Below are positions 58,657-64,000 of a DNA stretch of 64,000 nt, in pieces. Both the position numbers and the translations under genes were made by a program. The stretch's first letter is position 1. Every line of letters starts with the position of its first letter. Source of the stretch: Beverwykella pulmonaria (lineage: Eukaryota > Ascomycota > Dothideomycetes > Pleosporales > Melanommataceae); NCBI GenBank assembly GCA_001599595.1, contig BCHH01000005.1:2051269-2115268 (forward strand), given 5' to 3'. The notes under the pieces are model-generated. The model ran no database searches. It worked only from the letters and a program-made list of their open reading frames with translations, and was not told where the DNA came from.

Positions 58657-59877
58657 TCAAAGATACCTCCCCATCAACTCCCTCACCTTCCCCAGATCCA
58701 ATGCATCCACCACCGCATTATACCCCACCGTCCTCTCCGCCATACAAACCGCATTCAGAATCGCCTCCTCGACCGCATCCGCACTCGCCTCAAACAGGGC
58801 ATTGATATTCCTATCTTCTACCATATCAATCTGTACCGCCTTCGGCTTCCACACATCATTCGCATCTGTCTGATCATCAAGCCCGTCATTCGCCGTCGAA
58901 AACGCAAGAAACACATCTCCAGATTGATTCGCGCCCCAGCCACCCACCTTTGACAGCCCGACCGATGCGCGCTTCGCAAGGCGCTGTAGTTGGAGAGGCG
59001 TGAGCGGGGCGTCGGTAGCCAGGATGATGATGATGCTTCCGTCTTTTTTCTCGTTGGCTTCTTTGACCTTGAAGAGGAGTCTTGCTTGGGCGAGCAGCTC
59101 GGGGTCGTTGGGATTCTCCTTCATCCTGCGTTCTTGCTCTTCGAAGATCAGACGCCCGATGGGTGCCCCCGCGATCTTGAAGTCACGCATTGCGCCGTAG
59201 TTGGCCTGTACGAGCGCGCCGACGGTGTAGCTCTTTCCTTCTGCGGCGGAGACCACGCGACTGCTAGACCCAGTTCCGCCTTTGAACCAATGCGCTATCA
59301 TACCCGTTCCACCGCCAGTATTTCCCTCCTTTACCGCGTCGCTGCTTGCTTCATCGATACCTTTGACGATGTGCGCAGGCGTGACGGCGAATTTGGTAAC
59401 ATCGTGCAGATACCCGTCAAACGTCTCCGCGACGACAGGGAGGAGGAACCAGTCCGCCTTCCCATTCTCATCAGAGTGCTCGCGAATCGCCCACTCATAG
59501 ATGCCATTATATGCTGATCCAACGCCAAAACTCCCGGTGATGACGATGGGTGAGTGCAGAAGCCCAGTCTCTTCGATCCAGTGGCTGCCCGTCATCTCTC
59601 CGGAACCGTTAAAGCGGAAGATGCCCGCAAAGCATGCTTTGTTGAACCAGTCCTTGCGGGGAAGAATGGTGGTCACGCCCGTGTTGATAGAATTTGGGGC
59701 CGCATTGGGGTAGTTGGGGGACTCGCGGATTGACTGAGTAGAGACTAAGACACCGGGTATATCCGTCAAGCTGTTCTTAGGGCCTGTTGGGTAGCGGCCG
59801 AGATACACTGTTGGGAGTAGTTCTCGGATACGCTGGCGTGGTAGCGCAGCGGCGGATGAGGAAGTGGTGACAGACAT
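58657..59877 (-). CDS. Peptidase family S58 (DmpA/BapA-type aminopeptidase)
   Basis: Self-processing N-terminal nucleophile aminopeptidase; characterised bacterial relatives cleave D-amino acid amides or beta-peptides. Intronless, 406 aa from the ATG at 59877; extending to 59919 would need a non-ATG start. Seen are the N-terminal [55 protein letters not shown], and [14 protein letters not shown]. In the last, the Gly-Ser bond matches the autocleavage site and the Ser the nucleophile of DmpA. A D-specific or beta-specific peptidase 30 kb from a D-residue NRPS is suggestive but probably coincidental. Confidence 0.92.
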   Translation of the reverse strand: MSVTTSSSAAALPRQRIRELLPTVYLGRYPTGPKNSLTDIPGVLVSTQSIRESPNYPNAAPNSINTGVTTILPRKDWFNKACFAGIFRFNGSGEMTGSHWIEETGLLHSPIVITGSFGVGSAYNGIYEWAIREHSDENGKADWFLLPVVAETFDGYLHDVTKFAVTPAHIVKGIDEASSDAVKEGNTGGGTGMIAHWFKGGTGSSSRVVSAAEGKSYTVGALVQANYGAMRDFKIAGAPIGRLIFEEQERRMKENPNDPELLAQARLLFKVKEANEKKDGSIIIILATDAPLTPLQLQRLAKRASVGLSKVGGWGANQSGDVFLAFSTANDGLDDQTDANDVWKPKAVQIDMVEDRNINALFEASADAVEEAILNAVCMAERTVGYNAVVDALDLGKVRELMGRYL

Positions 59878-61291
59878 GTTTGCTAGCGGAAGACAGGCAG
59901 AATTGAGTGAGTTTCTCAAGAGCGTTGAGACACGAAGTTATATACTTGGAAGTGAAGAATGGAGCTTGCTCAACTAGGACGAGGATTTCCAATCTTCAAA
60001 TTTGTTAAACTCCCCTTCAGTTAGGCCTGACAGTAGACTCACTGCGCGAGCCGTAACCTCAATATTGACTAAAAAATTTCAACCCAGAGTCATAAGATTA
60101 ATTAAACCGCTCCTCGACATGATGTTACACGATGAGCGATGCATCTCGAGGCAAGATCCTGCCTGCACCGCCGTTCACGGCACCAAGGCGTTAAAGCGGG
60201 GTCGATTCCCCCGACGATCCGCCCTGGGAAGGAAGGTGACTCTGAACGAGATACAATGGGGAGTCAGATGAGTCATGGCTGCAGTAGGGGTACGACGCAA
60301 AGGCGACTTTGGGAGTCGTGTTGAAATAAGAGTCACAGACTGCAGTCATCTCAATGTTCTGAATCGGACCATACCTATTAGAGATTAGCTTAACTAATCC
60401 CTCACCAAACTCCAGCCAGTCCATCGAACTCCGCAATCTCTTCATCAATCCCGTCCCGCACTCTCGCCATCGAAATTCGCATCTTGTTCGTCTCTCAATT
60501 GTTTAAGGAGAGAGCGTTTAAGTCCCTCAAGCGCAGGTACCACAGGCGCCCCAGGTGTAGGTACGACAAGCGCTACAGGCAGCCGTACTGCTGTGAAAAG
60601 TAAATGGCTTGAAGAAAGTGTCTCTACGTTTCTCTTGCCATAAACGTGTCTAATAGCGACAAAGAAACAAACAATAGCGCAGACAGCCTAACAATTGCTC
60701 CGGCTTTCTCTCGCTTTGCCCGACTCGCATTCACCGTCGAGTCTACACAAATCGTTAAATTCACCTCACAAAATATTGTCTCTATTCGTGTAGCACTCGT
60801 CGTTTTTCATGAATGGAATGCGGAATGTGACGCGCCAAAAACCGAGAAGCCGCTGAATTTTCCGTTGCGCCAATCATATTTTTCCAAGAACTTCGCTGAC
60901 GCATGAAAGTGGATATCGTGCAGATTTATTTGAAGCACTGTCCTGCGTAAGATGGGCGCGAGTACATCTGAAACCAAGGACCCCAAGTACATGTTTCCCA
61001 TTGTGATACAAATAACTATTTTCTTTCTTTCGGAAGGCCAAAATTAATAAATTCCTGTTAACCTCAACAAGGGCCTTGAGAAGCCTCACTACTAGCACTT
61101 TTAAGGCCGAGATTTGGAATTTCATAGCTTGGTTTACCTAACCTTGCTTAAAGTTGGCTCTACGCAGCGCTAACCTGACTTCTGTGTAAGGAAAGGCTAA
61201 CAGGAATGTTCTTAAAACAAGCGAAGGATGTATCAAACGTACCCGTTAGGGTTACCCACCAGCATGAAATATTAAGATCATCAAGATAGAG
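59878..61291. other. Intergenic; no supportable gene
   Basis: Several short open frames, none recognisable. A GGGGTCGATTCCCC stretch at about 60199-60214 resembles a tRNA T arm but no acceptor or D arm pairs with it. Confidence 0.5.
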
Positions 61292-62430
61292 TCAGTGAAT
61301 TTCCGCAGTGGTGGAAATGCGGGATGCCTGTTTGGTGAACTCTGCAATAGCGTCTGTGATCGGACCATGATCGGGATCCGGAAAATTGGACTTGGAAACC
61401 GTCTCGTTAAGTTCGTGCAAGTAAGCCTGCAAGACGATTGTTGCGTTGGGAATATCCCAAGGAATAAGCGCGTCGTTGGCGATATGGTAGAGTGTAAGCC
61501 TAGGACACCATACCGTCAAGTGGATATGCCACTGACTAATCACTCCGTCATATATATATCAGCAGTACATACATCACACAGAATACACATCTTGATACCT
61601 TTCCTCCACTCTTCTGCTTACATAGAAGATGAGGGAAAGCAATTGCCCCATGGCTGTGTGCAGACGGAATTCCGGGTCTCCGAAGGTCGACATCCAGGCA
61701 CAAGAGTCGTAGTTGCTGTGGTAGTGGTAGACCGGGTCCGTGGGGCCATTAGAGGAGCCTATGTCGATCTATACACATCCAGTCAAAATTTGCAGCGGAG
61801 CTTGTGGATGGACGAGGTATGCGGTTAGAAGATTCCGTGAAAAGAACGTACACAGGTGATCCCATTCTGATAAAACGCTGCATAATCACTACCAGCGGTG
61901 ATATTGCGCTTTCAGTGGTATTATACCACATATCATACACAGTCCGGAAGTCGCCCTAGCTTTTAGGAAATAGAACTTTCTTCAACTGCTCGACAATGAA
62001 TGATTGGATTTCGCCGGAGCCAGAAAAATCGACGCGAGGCTCGGAAACTCCAATATCAAAGTTAAGATATGCGACCTCGATGTTTTTAGTCATGGGAGGT
62101 GCGATTCGACCCACTCAGTGGAGCCTCGCAGGCCGAATTCTTCAGCGTCCTAGGAGCCAAGAATACTAGATATGACATCAGGGTTTAACTCGGTGTTCGG
62201 TGTGGGGTAGGCTTTACATAGTTCTCCTCGGCTTCCACCCCCTCGCAAGCAGCTTCCCAAAAGCATTAGCCATCTCAATCATAATCGCACTCCCGAATTC
62301 GGATCTGCGGCCCCTCTTATCACCCACGCATCTCGGTGATTCCCTACAACAACCACCTCGTCAGGACTCGTGCCGTTGAGTTCCTTTAGAGGCTTATCGG
62401 GTTGTGTGTCTACTAGTCATTTGATACATC
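61292..62430 (-). pseudogene. Decayed M28 glutamate-carboxypeptidase-II/PSMA-like peptidase
   Basis: Fragments in the correct order on the minus strand match the M28B/transferrin-receptor-like family. GNHRDAWV and DPNSG (about 62290-62350) would hold zinc ligands. LLARGWKPRRT comes next, then DAEEFGLRGSTEWVE, AYLNFDIGVS, TAGSDYAAF, and YHYHSNYDS with FGDPEF (about 61665-61730). A helical TFR-like dimerisation C terminus ends at 61292. The frame changes within DPNSG (about 62297) and again after STEWVE. TAG (complement of 62150-62152) stands where family members have Trp. At least two other joins could be introns, so the gene is broken but not all gaps are damage. The N-terminal half is missing. 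Confidence 0.82.
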
Positions 62431-62667
62431 ACACATAGATATAGCCTCTCCGAATCCTCTCAGTTTCCTCAAGGATTCGTCTCGTCTTTATAGAGAATCG
62501 AAACTATTCGTCCTTGATTTACCTGTTCGTTTTGTTCCCTGCCACTGCCATCCTTATAGAAAGGTAGAGCTAATAACTGTGATAAGGCTGCAGGCCACAT
62601 GCTGCGATAGTGAACCTAAATTCAAAATTGATTCCTGGCTATATTGGTGCTAACAAGCGAGAGAGAT

Positions 62668-64000
62668 CTACTCTTCTGGTGTCCAAAGTTCAAAAGAGTC
62701 TCGCGAAACCAATCCTCGGCCGAATTCATCGTCGTCCCAATGTTCCTTCAATGCTTCGCCATGCTCTTGACGGCCAATTTGCTGGAAGAGACGATGGATC
62801 TCTGGATTTGGACGCCATTCCCCAACTTTCCACCATATCTGGCGAGCATCGCAATTAACGTCTCCAGGGTTTGTGGCAAATGCCCCTGCTCCAGGAATAT
62901 AATATGCCAATCCCCATGCAAGGTATTCGGGGTAGAATTCTTTAGGAGGCTCAAAGTAGTCGAACACTTCGCGTTCGTCGTCCTCGCCGCCGTCTACATC
63001 CCACCTAAGGGGTGACCATAGTATAGCCTGTCTTAAATATGGCATGTTTGCTGCGGCTTTGGCGAAACTTGCAAGAAACGGTCCCAATACATTGTCATTT
63101 GGCGATATGCGGAACCACATGTTGCGCCTCTCTTGGAAAGACCTGTCCCCATACGCGATCCTATCCAACTCTTCGTCTTCTTCAGTGGGTGTAACTGGTG
63201 GGTATGAAGACTCATTCACTTCGTAGCCGGTTGACCCTCTGCCTTCGCTCCTTGGTCCTTCGAAATACCAAGCCCCCGACGGTGACACCATATGGAACAT
63301 GATGAAAACCCTTTGGAGATGCGGTCAAGCTGGTGTCGAACTATCGTCAGGCCAGAACAAGGTTTCATCCACTTGAGCGCGCAGCCTGATTTCCCGAAGA
63401 TGGTAGGATAGGATCCGAAGGCTAGTACTGAAAGGGTCTTTTGATGCAGGGCTAACAAGATTTGGCATGACCATCCAGTGGTCGATGCAGTCTGCATTTA
63501 TCATGACTTCGCGACAAAAAAAGTTCAACTCAACTCGTTGAAGGGATTTAGGTATATTCGTAGGCGTAATTGCTTTGCCAAAAGTATGCCTTGTATCTCG
63601 TCGGGGTCCGTCATACTCCCAGATGAGTAGTTTTGCCGGCTCATCACAACGGCTCGGAGTCCACTCATCTTTTCCAGTGTGGCATTTAAGGTTCTCTAGA
63701 TTTGGACATCTGGTGGCAAGGTCGATTAGAATGCGATAATCAAGTTTTGCCTTTGAATCTTCATTATTTATTTGAAGAGAGCGAACTGACATCAAGTCAG
63801 GGAGATTCTCCGGCTCCAGCAGGTGAGTTCGCCAATGAGCGTGTTCTCGGTGAAGGCAGTGATTACCCAAGCATCGCTGAGGGGGGCTGTGTATCGTAAG
63901 TCGATATTTCCCGCAGTTTCTCTCGCCTGCATGCTCCTCTATCATTCTGAGTGTTGCGAAGAGATTTTGAATCTGCTCGGTGAAGATCCTGTCTTTCTTG
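62668..64000 (-). pseudogene. F-box/LRR-like hypothetical protein with one in-frame stop, 5' end beyond the window
   Basis: One continuous minus-strand frame runs from the window edge to 62668, interrupted only by TGA at 63325-63327. Before it are leucine-rich repeat-like segments (LPDLMSVRSLQI, LIDLATRCPNLENLKC). After it comes PHLQRVFIMFHMVSPSGAW followed by YFEGP, and an acidic C-terminal half ending in a stop. Reading continues in frame immediately after the TGA, so a single TGG to TGA change (Trp loss) is the simplest explanation. The resemblance to fungal F-box proteins is from memory; the F-box itself would lie upstream of 64000. A sequencing error, or two separate genes, cannot be excluded. 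Confidence 0.65.

Noticed and set aside
60140..60240. Possible plus-strand tRNA: GGGGTCGATTCCCC hairpin.
   Set aside because: T loop is one base short of consensus and no acceptor stem or anticodon arm can be paired.
1..64000. CRISPR arrays, bacterial operons, riboswitches or ribosome binding sites.
   Set aside because: The window is clearly eukaryotic (spliceosomal introns, fungal gene families); no spaced short direct repeats were seen.

Overview
The window is genomic DNA of a filamentous ascomycete (Pezizomycotina). Genes carry many 46-110 bp GT-AG introns with CTAAC/CTGAC-like branch sites. There is a multimodular fungal NRPS, fungal-type ABCC and ABCB transporters, and transposons degraded by apparent RIP (CpA to TpA changes). 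I cannot name the species from sequence alone.

Layout. 1-1533: no supportable gene. 1534-26297 (-): one giant NRPS. Fifteen exons and fourteen introns sum to 23,991 nt, giving a 7,996-residue reading frame without a stop. 26298-30353: long intergenic region with an E-box palindrome and a 62-bp tandem repeat. 30354-35636 (+): complete ABCC transporter (15 exons, 1,484 aa), divergent from the NRPS. 35637-46500: gene-poor repeat region. It holds a 210-bp tandem duplication, a 4.9-kb tyrosine-recombinase retroelement with A1-ORFs-B1A2B2 split direct repeats (37784-42674), and a Tc1/mariner remnant (about 43455-44400). 46526-59877: housekeeping-type genes. These are a DJ-1/PfpI protein, a short-chain dehydrogenase, the splicing factor SPF27/BCAS2, a neutral ceramidase, an ABCB transporter (1,283 aa) and an S58 aminopeptidase. 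61292-62430 (-): wreck of an M28 glutamate-carboxypeptidase-II-like gene. 62668-64000 (-): F-box/LRR-like gene with one in-frame TGA, running off the window.

How the genes fit together. The NRPS reads C(half)-A-T-E / C-A-T / C-A-T-E / C-A-T / C-A-T-E / C-linker-T / C-T. Epimerases in modules 1, 3 and 5 predict an alternating D-L-D-L-D peptide. Condensation motifs follow the same alternation: NHxxxDG or SHxxxDG after E modules, HHxxxDG after the others. From memory, this layout matches the conserved fungal family containing fungisporin synthetase HcpA, nidulanin A synthetase, A. fumigatus Pes1/NRPS1 and NPS4. The two tail modules lack A domains and the last carrier domain has lost its phosphopantetheine serine. 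The adjacent ABCC pump is the natural candidate exporter. I found no tailoring enzyme or pathway regulator in the window, so this looks like a two-gene locus rather than a large cluster.

Most novel-looking items: the NRPS tail (A-less module 6, CT-like C7, dead T7), the split-repeat YR retroelement, and the decayed M28 and F-box genes. None of these demonstrates a new type of biological system.
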